64,000 bases of DNA from JANMCE01 sp031410595 (GTDB taxonomy: Bacteria > Actinomycetota > Acidimicrobiia > Acidimicrobiales > Ilumatobacteraceae): the NCBI GenBank assembly GCA_031410595.1, contig JANNZM010000125.1:38259-102258 (forward strand), read 5' to 3'. The position numbers and the translations under genes were made by a program. The notes beneath the pieces were generated by a model. The model was not told the DNA's origin. It was given only the letters and a program-made list of their open reading frames with translations, and did not search any database. Shown one piece after another: positions 42,394-50,449 of the stretch (within the stretch, counting starts at the first letter, position 1; each line of letters starts with the position of its first letter).

Positions 42394-43478
42394 CGGTTGA
42401 CCTCGGCCCGCACGTCGGGGTGGCGGTCGGCGGCAATCTGTTGGCGGAATTGTTCTAGCCCCAGGGACATGGCCGCCCACGCGGCGTGGACGCGAAGGAC
42501 ATCGTCGGGTGCATCGAGATAGCGCGCCAGCACCTTGCGCACGTCGTCATTGACGATACCGGCGTTGCCGAGCGCAAGAAGGGCGTTGCGCCGCACCCAG
42601 CGAGGCTCACGATCGGCGATGTACCAGCGGCCGTGCCGTTCGATCAATGTGTCGTCGTCGATGGTGAGGAGATCAACCAGGTCGACCCACACCTGGGGAG
42701 CCTCGCGATCGACGGCTCGACCGAAACGCACGTTGGGGGGGCACACTTCCTGGCAGGCGTCACAGCCGTAGATTCTGGTGCCGAGCGCGGCCCGAAACTC
42801 GAGCGGGAAGATGCCCGGCTTCTGCGCCAACCACGCCAGGCATCGGTTGGCGTCAATAACGCCGGGAGCCGGAATGGCGTTGGTGGGGCAGCCGTCGAAG
42901 CAGCGTTTGCAACCGCCGCAACCATCAGCCACCGGCGCGTTCGCGGACGCGAGCACCGCGCTCGTCACCACCGAGCCGAGCACGAAATACGAGCCCTGGC
43001 CGGGCAGCAGCAGGTTCGCGTTCTTTCCGAACCAACCAATACCGGCTTGGTAGGCAGCCTCCCGATCGACCATTGAGTTGTCGTCGGCGAACACCACCGC
43101 CTTATACCCCGCCGCGCGTAGGTGGCGGGCCATTGCCCACAGCCCGTCCCGAAGAGGCGCGTAGTGATCACGCCAGGCATAGCGGGCGATGCGGCCAGCT
43201 GCATAGCCCGCTGGCCGATCCGGTTCGGGTTCAAGGTAGCTACGAGCGCCGACGATGACCGACGCGGCGTCGGGCATGGACGCCCGAGGGTCGGTGGAGC
43301 GCACCGGGTTCTTGTAGGTGAACTTCATACCATTGTGCAGCCCGAGCGATTTACGCGAAATCAGTTCGGCGCGCGCTCGGGCCAGCACATCGGCCGAGGC
43401 CACCCCGACCGCATCAAGCCCAGATGACCGCCCCAGTTCGAGAACTTCCGTCGTGAACTCTGCGACATCGACCGACAC
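42390..43478 (-). CDS. queG: Epoxyqueuosine reductase
   Basis: A 362-residue cobalamin/Fe-S enzyme for the last step of queuosine synthesis in tRNA. Two 4Fe-4S clusters are visible: CGGCKRCFDGCPTNAI (about 173-188) and CDACQEVCPPN (about 235-245). GWFGKNANLLLPGQGSYFVLG lies upstream, and a HEAT-like repeat at the C-terminus (WVRRNALLALGNAG). The GTG at 43478 gives the family N-terminus. It overlaps the mannosyltransferase by 4 nt. Confidence 0.93.
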   Translation of the reverse strand: MSVDVAEFTTEVLELGRSSGLDAVGVASADVLARARAELISRKSLGLHNGMKFTYKNPVRSTDPRASMPDAASVIVGARSYLEPEPDRPAGYAAGRIARYAWRDHYAPLRDGLWAMARHLRAAGYKAVVFADDNSMVDREAAYQAGIGWFGKNANLLLPGQGSYFVLGSVVTSAVLASANAPVADGCGGCKRCFDGCPTNAIPAPGVIDANRCLAWLAQKPGIFPLEFRAALGTRIYGCDACQEVCPPNVRFGRAVDREAPQVWVDLVDLLTIDDDTLIERHGRWYIADREPRWVRRNALLALGNAGIVNDDVRKVLARYLDAPDDVLRVHAAWAAMSLGLEQFRQQIAADRHPDVRAEVNR

Positions 43479-43500
43479 GACCCCCACGGTAGCGGCCGGA

Positions 43501-43698
43501 TCAGCGACCAGTAGCGACGCGCGCGTTGTGACGCAGCGTCGGTACCATGCCCGCCCCGGCCAGCAGGCGCAGTGCCCGCTCTTCGGCGACATCGAACACA
43601 ACGGCCTCATCGGGCTCCCGTCCGAGCAAAAAGGTGACGACACAGTCCCCGCACGCCGGCGTGTCTTGTATGGTGCATTCTTCGCAGCTGATGATCAT
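43501..43698 (-). CDS. Conserved small Cys-rich protein
   Basis: A 65-residue protein with two CxxC motifs near the N-terminus (SCEECTIQDTPACGDCVVTFL), suggesting a zinc or iron-sulfur site, and a C-terminal segment RALRLLAGAGMVPTLRH. Proteins of this pattern occur widely in Actinobacteria without assigned function. It is first in the queG operon. A 30-nt promoter-like element, shared with the SSB-like gene at 59 kb, lies 62 nt upstream. Confidence 0.75.
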   Translation of the reverse strand: MIISCEECTIQDTPACGDCVVTFLLGREPDEAVVFDVAEERALRLLAGAGMVPTLRHNARVATGR

Positions 43699-43760
43699 GG
43701 CAGTACTCCGTTTTGGCAGGCATCAGACGATCCGATGCAATGGGCCTCCACCCGCCGATC

Positions 43761-43790
43761 ACCATACAGAAGGGGTATTACAAGGTTCAG
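43761..43790 (-). promoter_or_regulatory. Shared 30-nt promoter-like element (copy A)
   Basis: On the minus strand this reads TTGTAATAC, eight bases, then TATGGT, preceded by CTGAACC. It is 25/30 identical to 59055-59084. The architecture TTGT-N5-N8-TANNNT equals that of the mycobacterial LexA-independent DNA-damage promoter (RecA-NDp/PafBC, TTGTCRGTG-N8-TANNNT), although the inner CRGTG is not conserved. It drives the Cys-rich protein/queG operon and overlaps the last bases of the diguanylate cyclase gene. Confidence 0.55.
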
Positions 43791-45325
43791 GCGCGAGGGC
43801 CTACGGGGGCGGCCCAGATGTCGGACCGCTCCTGTGCCGCTGGTTGGGCGTCCTTGTTCGGCTCGTACAGTCGGTAGCCCGATCCGGTTCGTTTGGCTTC
43901 ATACATGGCGGCATCGGCGTGCTGTAACAGCACCGAAAGATCGGGTCCACTCTCGGGATAAATCGCAATGCCGACACTCGCTCCCACGTGGAAGGCTCTA
44001 CCATCGACGACGAACGCAGCGGTGAAGTCGGCGACGATGCGCTGGGCCGTGCGTATCGCATCGTCGCGATCACTCAGACTTTCGATAGAGACGGCAAATT
44101 CGTCGCCACCGAGTCGAGCAACGGAGTCAGAAGCGCGCACGGCCAGTTGGAGCCGCCGAGCGGCTTCTACCAGCACCAGATCTCCCTTGTGGTGGCCAAC
44201 CGTATCGTTTACCGTCTTGAACCGGTCGAGATCAATCATGAGTACACCGCCTATCAGGCCGGTTCGCTGCGACAGCCGTACCGCCTGGCCAAGGCGATCA
44301 TTCAGCCACACGCGGTTCGGCAGGCCCGTGAGGCGATCGGTGAGCGCAGCGTTGCGTAGCTCACGTTGGCTGGCACGGAAGTTCAAATACGAAAAGATCA
44401 GGACGAAGAGTCCGGCTGCAAGCATCATGATGGGGGTCAGTCCGACCCCGTCGAACCACGCCGCCTGACCCGCCGGCACGCTGGCAATCACCAACCACTC
44501 GTTCTCGTTGCCGGCCGACGTAGCTACCCGATGAAATGCTGTGCGCTGACCATCGATGGTGAGCACGCCACTAGTTTCCGGGGTGTTCGCCAACTGGCCG
44601 TAGGGGCTCTTGCCAGGCAGGACCAACCCGCCGTCCACCGTTGCTGCCTGCTGGACATCGAGCATAATTGCGCCAGTCTTGGCGTCGACAAGAAAGGCCT
44701 GACCCTTACTCACTTGTTGCAGCGTTTGCCGGAAGCTGTCGAGCGTGACCTCGAAATGCAGCACCGCCGGCTCACCCGTGAGCGAAAGCATGATGGAGTT
44801 GGAGATCACCCATCGATGGGCGTCGGGCGAAAGGTAGGGCGCCCCCTGGTAGACCTGACCGGGCTCGAGGATCATCGTGGGGGCGAAGAAAGGATTGGCG
44901 CTCTCGTTACGAGACAGTTGGGTGACGTCGGCCAGACGATGGCTCACCACACGTGCGTTTTCGACTCCGGAAGCGTCAATGAAGCACACCTCGCTCACCA
45001 CATCAGCCGGATACAGCCCCTCAAGGTAGGTGAGCGCGGCGTGCATGTGATCGACGATGGAACCGCCGGCGATCAGCTTGTACGTCCTGGTGCCGGGAGC
45101 CTCGTAGAACTCTGCGAACGCAGGATTCTGGGCGGTGAGCAGGATCAGTGTGCGGGCCCGGTCGAAGTATTGCGACACCAGCTCGCTTTGTGCGCTGGTC
45201 TGTTCGGAGAGCCGATGGTCGCGGTCGTCATCGATCCGCTGACGGTTCCCCGAGACTCCGAGGCCCACGCTGGTGGCCAGCAGACCCACGCCGAGGCAGA
45301 GAAGCAGGAAACGATGCAGTCTCAT
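43787..45325 (-). CDS. Membrane diguanylate cyclase with Cache-like sensor
   Basis: A 512-residue protein: N-terminal helix (about 5-24), a periplasmic Cache-like sensor domain (about 30-290), a second helix (about 300-320) and a GGDEF domain (about 335-495). The active-site motif RLGGDEF (about 410) is intact, and the inhibitory I-site RASD lies exactly five residues before it, so product inhibition by c-di-GMP is expected. GGAGG precedes the ATG by 8 nt. No EAL domain is present. Confidence 0.93.
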   Translation of the reverse strand: MRLHRFLLLCLGVGLLATSVGLGVSGNRQRIDDDRDHRLSEQTSAQSELVSQYFDRARTLILLTAQNPAFAEFYEAPGTRTYKLIAGGSIVDHMHAALTYLEGLYPADVVSEVCFIDASGVENARVVSHRLADVTQLSRNESANPFFAPTMILEPGQVYQGAPYLSPDAHRWVISNSIMLSLTGEPAVLHFEVTLDSFRQTLQQVSKGQAFLVDAKTGAIMLDVQQAATVDGGLVLPGKSPYGQLANTPETSGVLTIDGQRTAFHRVATSAGNENEWLVIASVPAGQAAWFDGVGLTPIMMLAAGLFVLIFSYLNFRASQRELRNAALTDRLTGLPNRVWLNDRLGQAVRLSQRTGLIGGVLMIDLDRFKTVNDTVGHHKGDLVLVEAARRLQLAVRASDSVARLGGDEFAVSIESLSDRDDAIRTAQRIVADFTAAFVVDGRAFHVGASVGIAIYPESGPDLSVLLQHADAAMYEAKRTGSGYRLYEPNKDAQPAAQERSDIWAAPVGPRA

Positions 45326-45414
45326 CGATGACCTCCTCGGTTCTGCATCCCGTTGACGCCCGCCGGCCGCCTGTCAGGAGTCATCCTATTCTTAACGAAG
45401 AAAAGATGTTTGGG

Positions 45415-46719
45415 TCAATCGGTTTTCGGGCCGAAACGCTCTCCCCCACGCCCGCCCGCGGCCAAAAACGCAGCGCTGTGGATCAGATGGGCGCCGAGAA
45501 GATCGCACGCCTCGCGCACTGCGTTGTCACTGGTGACCACCACGATGGCCTGGTTGAGCGGCTCGGCGGTGAGCCATGACACGATCATGTCGTCAGCAGT
45601 AACCCCGGCTGGCGAGAATTGCACCGACACGCGTCGACGTGGTGCCCTGGTAGGGCCGACATCGGCGCCGTCGAAGACCACGATTATCTGCGTCCCGAAT
45701 CGGGCCTGCATTTCGTCGGTCAGGTCCAGCAGTTGCTCGCGCTGCTGCACAAGCGAGGCCCGGGGGAAGGCCAATTTGGCCACGTTGTACCCGTCAATGA
45801 CGACGATGACTTCGGCGCTGGTTGCAAGGAACTTGGCTTCCTCGCTGGTTCCGACCCGCACGCCACCGGGCAGGCGAAGACGGTGGCGCTTCAGGCGACG
45901 CGACTTCGATGATTTCTTCACGGACTGCAGTGGCGGCACGAGCTGCACCACCGGAGCGTTGCGCGCGGGAGCCGCGTTTTCGGGTCGGTACAGGGAGCGA
46001 CGCACTACAGCGAGTGCCTCGGCAAAGGCCATGTTGGCGTCCTCGGCCGCGGTCAGATCGGCGGAGAGCCGGGCGAAGTCAACTTTTTCAGGATCGGGAA
46101 TAAAGACCGCGTCCCACGGGCCGACGCCGCGATCGTCGCGCTCCTGTTCGTTGCGATCGATCATGTCGGTGAGGTCACGCAGCTCCCGCAACAGACTGGC
46201 CCGATCAGCTTCGCTGCGCTCCAGCTTGCTGCGCAGCCCGGCGATCTCGCCTTCCATGCCAGCGCGTGTCCGTTCGGCTTTCGTCGCCGCTGCAACGGCC
46301 TCGTGGATCTGTCGTCGCGCCAGTGCAAGCTCGGTCTTGGCTCCCACCAACTCCGCCTTCGCGTCCCGGAGGGCCTTTTGGGCGCGGACCACTTTTGGGT
46401 CCTCTTTGGTGCCGGCCTGGGCCTGCTCTGTGAGCGAGGCCAATGCCGACTCCCAATCCTCGGCGCGCATCAACCACACCATCCCCACCGGACCGACCGT
46501 GGCTTCATCGGCGATAGACAGCACCCGGAGCCGAAAGTCGACATCGGTGGTGACCGCTTCGAACACGGATTGGCGAGCCGCGACCGGCATTTTCTGATGG
46601 CGGACGAAGGGTCGCAGGGCAGCAGGAACCGGAAGAGGCGGGCGTTGGCGTGATCCGACGGCTGCGACCAGAAACGCCAGTTCGAGCGCCGGTCGGAGGG
46701 CTTCGTACTCGGCGTTCAC
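45415..46719 (-). CDS. NYN-domain ribonuclease with coiled coil
   Basis: A 434-residue protein from the GTG at 46719. An N-terminal helical domain, a long coiled coil (about 145-235) and a basic linker (KKSSKSRRLKRHRLR) precede a C-terminal NYN (YacP-type) domain with acidic residues in VIVVIDGYNVAKL, VVFDGADVG, TADDMIVSWL and VTSDNAVREAC. NYN domains are PIN-like RNases. TAGATT ends 7 nt upstream and two LexA boxes lie 20 and 40 nt upstream, so it should be SOS-regulated. Confidence 0.82.
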   Translation of the reverse strand: MNAEYEALRPALELAFLVAAVGSRQRPPLPVPAALRPFVRHQKMPVAARQSVFEAVTTDVDFRLRVLSIADEATVGPVGMVWLMRAEDWESALASLTEQAQAGTKEDPKVVRAQKALRDAKAELVGAKTELALARRQIHEAVAAATKAERTRAGMEGEIAGLRSKLERSEADRASLLRELRDLTDMIDRNEQERDDRGVGPWDAVFIPDPEKVDFARLSADLTAAEDANMAFAEALAVVRRSLYRPENAAPARNAPVVQLVPPLQSVKKSSKSRRLKRHRLRLPGGVRVGTSEEAKFLATSAEVIVVIDGYNVAKLAFPRASLVQQREQLLDLTDEMQARFGTQIIVVFDGADVGPTRAPRRRVSVQFSPAGVTADDMIVSWLTAEPLNQAIVVVTSDNAVREACDLLGAHLIHSAAFLAAGGRGGERFGPKTD

Positions 46720-46738
46720 CAGCCCCAATCTATCGGAC

Positions 46739-46770
46739 GAACATTTGTTCTTGCTATCGAACGCTTGTTC
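46739..46770. promoter_or_regulatory. Two tandem LexA (SOS) boxes in a divergent promoter
   Basis: GAACATTTGTTC (46739-46750) and GAACGCTTGTTC (46759-46770) both fit the Gram-positive LexA core GAAC-N4-GTTC; the second is flanked by C and G as in the full consensus. Their centres are 20 bp apart, on the same DNA face. They lie in the 69-nt gap between the NYN gene (start 46719, minus) and the DnaQ/GIY-YIG gene (start 46789, plus), so one array can repress both. Confidence 0.88.
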
Positions 46771-46788
46771 GTTTACGGTGAAAAGACT

Positions 46789-48444
46789 ATGCAGCGCTCG
46801 TTCGATGACCTCGGTACGCCGCTCCACGACGTCACGTTCTGCGTCCTTGATATCGAGACGACCGGCGGCAGCGCACAGGACGGCGGCATCACCGAGATCG
46901 GTGCCATCAAAGTTCGTGGCGGTGAGTGCCTCGGTACGTTCCAGACCATGGTCAACCCGGGCCTCCTCATTCCGCCCACTATCACCATGCTCACCGGCAT
47001 CACGCAGGCCATGGTGATCCAGGCTCCTCGAATTGAGGCGGTACTATCGGCGTTGGTCGAGTTTACGGCGGGCACGGTGCTGGTCGGCCACAATGTGCGC
47101 TACGACCTCGGCTACCTCAACCTGGCGTTGGAGCGCGGTGGCTACGCACGCTTCGCCAACCGTTCGGTTGACACCTGCGCGCTGGCCCGTCGTCTCGTGC
47201 GTGACGAGGTACCCAACATCAAGCTGGGCACCCTTGCATCGCGCTTCCGGCTCGATCACCAACCCAGCCACCGCGCCCTCGACGACGCCCTCGCCACCGC
47301 CGACCTGCTCCACCTGCTCATTGGCCGCGCGGCAACCTTGGGTGTAATGGGCCTCGACGATCTCATTGCGCTGCCCAAGCTCGGCAACCACCCGCAGGTT
47401 TCCAAGCTGAAGTTCACCAACGACCTGCCTCGCTCCCCTGGGGTGTACCTGTTCGTTGGCCCTCGTGACGAGATTCTGTACGTCGGGAAGGCCACCAACC
47501 TTCGCGAGCGAGTGCGGTCGTACTTCTCCAGCGACGAGCGCCGCAAGATCGGCAACATGCTGCGGGAGACCCAAGGCGTTCGCCATATCGTGTGCGGCTC
47601 GACCCTCGAGGCGTCGGTTCACGAGGTGCGCCTCATCCACCAATATCAGCCCCGCTACAACCGCCAGAGCAAGGACTGGCGCGCCTACGCCTACGTGAAG
47701 TTCTCCATCGGTGAGGCGTTCCCCCGGCTTACCGTGTCACGCACCGCCGCCGACGACGGCGCGCTTTATCTTGGGCCGCTGTCGTCAACCGCATCGGCGC
47801 GACAGGTCATTGATGCCATCCACACCGTGGTGCCGTTGCGCCGGTGTGGCACCAAGCTCGGAGGCCGCAGTTTACCCCGAACGGGCCTGTGTACCGCAGC
47901 GCAACTGGGTGTCGCATCGTGCCCGTGCACCGGAGAACTCGATGAGGTGAGTTACGCCCGTCATGTCGCCACGGTGCTTCGAGGGCTGCGGGGGGAACCG
48001 GTCCTGCTGCTTGCGCCGCTACAGGAGCGCATGGAGCGTCTCGCCATGGCCGAGCGCTTCGAGGAAGCTGCCGATGCTCGCGATCGCGCCGCGGCCCTGG
48101 CCAACGCACTGAAGCGCCAGGCCCGGCTCGACCGGTTGCGAGGCGCGGGACGGATCGAAATCGAACTGCCGGGCGGTTATCGCGCCGAGCTGCGTGACGG
48201 GGTGCTGTCCGGTAGTTGGCACGAGCTCGATCAGGCCCCGCTGCCCTTCCTTCCTGCGGCCTGCCAGCCGGGTCCGCTCCCGAAGGAGCTGGCCGACGAG
48301 TTGCTCTGCGTGTCAGCCTGGCTGGAGAAGGAGTCTCACCGCATCCGGCTCACCCACTGCGACGGCGAGTACCTGTCCCCCCTGTGCTCCCTCCCGAATT
48401 TCGACCCCGTCTCGCCTTCGTTGTCGCGGGCCGCAGGAGGCTGA
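46789..48444 (+). CDS. DnaQ-like exonuclease fused to UvrC-type GIY-YIG nuclease
   Basis: A 551-residue fusion. Residues about 10-180 are a DEDD 3'-5' exonuclease (VLDIETTGG, HNVRYDLGYLN, HRALDDALAT). Residues about 212-290 are a UvrC/Cho-like GIY-YIG endonuclease (SPGVYLFVGPRDEILYVGKA). A UvrB-interaction-like and Cys-containing region follows (CTAAQLGVASCPCTG). The same fusion occurs in M. tuberculosis Rv2191. It probably acts in excision repair. ATG at 46789; two LexA boxes lie immediately upstream. Confidence 0.9.
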   Translation: MQRSFDDLGTPLHDVTFCVLDIETTGGSAQDGGITEIGAIKVRGGECLGTFQTMVNPGLLIPPTITMLTGITQAMVIQAPRIEAVLSALVEFTAGTVLVGHNVRYDLGYLNLALERGGYARFANRSVDTCALARRLVRDEVPNIKLGTLASRFRLDHQPSHRALDDALATADLLHLLIGRAATLGVMGLDDLIALPKLGNHPQVSKLKFTNDLPRSPGVYLFVGPRDEILYVGKATNLRERVRSYFSSDERRKIGNMLRETQGVRHIVCGSTLEASVHEVRLIHQYQPRYNRQSKDWRAYAYVKFSIGEAFPRLTVSRTAADDGALYLGPLSSTASARQVIDAIHTVVPLRRCGTKLGGRSLPRTGLCTAAQLGVASCPCTGELDEVSYARHVATVLRGLRGEPVLLLAPLQERMERLAMAERFEEAADARDRAAALANALKRQARLDRLRGAGRIEIELPGGYRAELRDGVLSGSWHELDQAPLPFLPAACQPGPLPKELADELLCVSAWLEKESHRIRLTHCDGEYLSPLCSLPNFDPVSPSLSRAAGG

Positions 48445-48466
48445 CTGCCGTCAACGCGTTCTGTTT

Positions 48467-48943
48467 TCAGTCGTCGTCAGCAGCCTTCAGCGCGGCTGAC
48501 ACCGTGGGCGGCAACGTCCAACGTTCTGGAGGTAGATGGTGCTCGCGTGCCCATGCCACCGTTAATTCGTCACTGCCGGCTGAGGACAGCATGGCAGCGC
48601 CGATGTCGCTGTGACGGCGGTAGCGAGCAAAGCGGCTCTCGCCACGGTGACGATTCAGCACCGTTGCGAAGGCGCGGGCGAAGGTGCCCAGGTTGCTGTC
48701 AACTTTGCCCACGTCGTGCAACAACGCAGCGGCCAGGACAGGGCGAGTTGCGTCGGCACCCAGCGTCTCGGCGACTTCCCGAGCAACCCCCACCGCGTGG
48801 CGGCGATCTGCCACCGCCATGCTGGCCCACAGCGCCTGCTCGCCGGGCAGCATGGCATCCATCGCCCACGCCGTGTCCGACGTTGCCGGCTCGCGTTGCG
48901 ACAGCGATCCGAAGAACCGCTTGGCGAGGTGAACGATCTCCAC
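48467..48943 (-). CDS. HD-domain phosphohydrolase
   Basis: From the GTG at 48943 a 158-residue protein with the HD signature HAVGVAR...LLHDVGKVDSNLG and DIGAAML, then AREHH. HD proteins hydrolyse phosphate esters with a metal pair; the substrate is unknown. An in-frame TTG at 48952 is the other likely start. It follows xerD by about 10 nt and its stop faces that of the DnaQ/GIY-YIG gene 22 nt away. Confidence 0.8.
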   Translation of the reverse strand: MEIVHLAKRFFGSLSQREPATSDTAWAMDAMLPGEQALWASMAVADRRHAVGVAREVAETLGADATRPVLAAALLHDVGKVDSNLGTFARAFATVLNRHRGESRFARYRRHSDIGAAMLSSAGSDELTVAWAREHHLPPERWTLPPTVSAALKAADDD

Positions 48944-48953
48944 CCCGGTCAAC

Positions 48954-49880
48954 CTATCGCTGTCGCGAGCGAGGGTGCGCGTCAAGAAATACCTGCCGCA
49001 GACGGTCCGTCGACACCCGGGTATAAATCTGGGTGGTGGAGATCGACGCATGGCCGAGGAGCTCTTGCACGATGCGAAGATCGGCACCGTGGTCGAGCAG
49101 ATGGGTGGCGCAGGAGTGCCGCAGCACGTGGGGCGTCAAGCGATCGCCCAGTCCCACGGCGTCGCCGTAACGACGCACAACACCCCATGCACCCTGGCGG
49201 CTGAGTCGACCACCACGCCTGTTGAGGAAGACCGCTTCGCTGTCACCCCGACGGGCCCACCGGGTCGGCACCATCGCACCGCGCCCGGAGCCGGTGAGCC
49301 AGTCATCCAACGCTTGACCGGCCAGCCGGCCGAACGGCACGATGCGCTCCTTCGATCCCTTACCGAAGACCCTCACAAGACCCGACTCCTGATCGACATC
49401 CGACAGCGACAATCCGGTGAGCTCGCTGATCCGCATGCCGGTCGCGTAGAGCAACTCCAGTATCGCCCGGTCGCGACGGTGAGCCGGCTCGTTCCCCACT
49501 ACTGCGGCGAGCAGCATGTTGACGTCGTCTTCGGACAACGCTTTCGGCAACCCCGCCGGTGTACGAGGCGCAGCAACGTCGGCAGCCGGATCCACCGTTG
49601 CCGTGCCTTCCACCACAAGGAACCGGTGCATGGTGCGCACCGACACCACGGCTCGCGTGATCGATGAAGCGGCGCGACCTTCGGCTCGTAGGTCGGCGAT
49701 GTACTGCTCGATGTCAGCCTCTGTGGCGTTGGCTACCGTCGAACTGCGGGCAGCCAGCCAGGCGCAGTACCGGGCGAGGTCGGTCCGGTAAGCCGTGAGC
49801 GTGTTGGCTGACCGGCCCCGCTCCACCATGAGCCAGGTGAGGAACTCCTCGGCTGGCAGCGGGAGCGCTGCGGCGGTCAC
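48954..49880 (-). CDS. xerD: Tyrosine recombinase XerD
   Basis: A 308-residue tyrosine recombinase. An N-terminal SAM-like DNA-binding domain (ERGRSANTLTAYRTDLARYC) precedes a catalytic domain with Arg in ATGMRISEL, Lys in GKGSKERIVP, HVLRHSCATHLL (His, Arg), LLGHASISTTQIYT (His and nucleophile Tyr). The XerD-like C-terminus and NUDIX-pyrG context indicate the housekeeping chromosome-dimer enzyme, not a phage integrase. GTG start in a 4-nt overlap with the NUDIX stop. Confidence 0.92.
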   Translation of the reverse strand: MTAAALPLPAEEFLTWLMVERGRSANTLTAYRTDLARYCAWLAARSSTVANATEADIEQYIADLRAEGRAASSITRAVVSVRTMHRFLVVEGTATVDPAADVAAPRTPAGLPKALSEDDVNMLLAAVVGNEPAHRRDRAILELLYATGMRISELTGLSLSDVDQESGLVRVFGKGSKERIVPFGRLAGQALDDWLTGSGRGAMVPTRWARRGDSEAVFLNRRGGRLSRQGAWGVVRRYGDAVGLGDRLTPHVLRHSCATHLLDHGADLRIVQELLGHASISTTQIYTRVSTDRLRQVFLDAHPRSRQR

Positions 49881-50449
49881 GGCGTCGATAGCGTTGGTAT
49901 GCCGAGCCGGGCAGCGGCCATCAGCAGGCCGATGACCGCGGATGACGCGGTGATCGTTCCGTGCCACACCATGGTGAGCGCCTGGTCGAACGGAACGTGC
50001 TCGATGACGAGATGTTGTTCCTCGGGCCCTTCGGTCTGCGCCCCGACATGGGTCAGTCCGCGGGCAAGGTAGATGAGATGGCTCCCGTCGGTAATGCCGA
50101 CCGACGGGTGGAAGTTGGCCAGCAACTCCATCGAGTCGACGGTGTACCCAACTTCCTCCAGCAGCTCGCGCCGCGCCGTTGTTGCCGGATCCTCGCCGTC
50201 TTTGTCCCGCATACCGGCGGGCACTTCCCACATCTCGCGCTCCATCGCGGCGCGCCACTGGCGGATGAGGATGACCGTCGGTGGCGTTACCGTTTCGTCG
50301 ACTGCGACCACGCTCACGGCGCCGGGCGACCGTACGAACGTGCGCACGAACTCCTCACCCGTTGGTGACTCGTAGGACCCCTCGATCAAATCCCAGACAT
50401 GCCAGCGGTGCAGCGACCGCTCACTTCGCCGGCGAAACCCTGCCGTCAT
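49877..50449 (-). CDS. NUDIX hydrolase, ADP-ribose pyrophosphatase type
   Basis: A 190-residue NUDIX protein. The NUDIX box lies at about 79-102 (GMRDKDGEDPATTARRELLEEVGY); its first part is one residue longer than the classic GX5E, while REXXEE is intact. PAGMRDKDGE and the downstream Pro and Gly resemble ADP-ribose pyrophosphatases, which cut ADP-ribose to AMP and ribose-5-phosphate. It overlaps pyrG by 4 nt. Confidence 0.88.
   Translation of the reverse strand: MTAGFRRRSERSLHRWHVWDLIEGSYESPTGEEFVRTFVRSPGAVSVVAVDETVTPPTVILIRQWRAAMEREMWEVPAGMRDKDGEDPATTARRELLEEVGYTVDSMELLANFHPSVGITDGSHLIYLARGLTHVGAQTEGPEEQHLVIEHVPFDQALTMVWHGTITASSAVIGLLMAAARLGIPTLSTP

Noticed and set aside
48954..49880. Tyrosine recombinase as a phage or island integrase
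   Set aside because: Motifs, length and the NUDIX-pyrG context fit housekeeping XerD; no attachment site or phage genes nearby.
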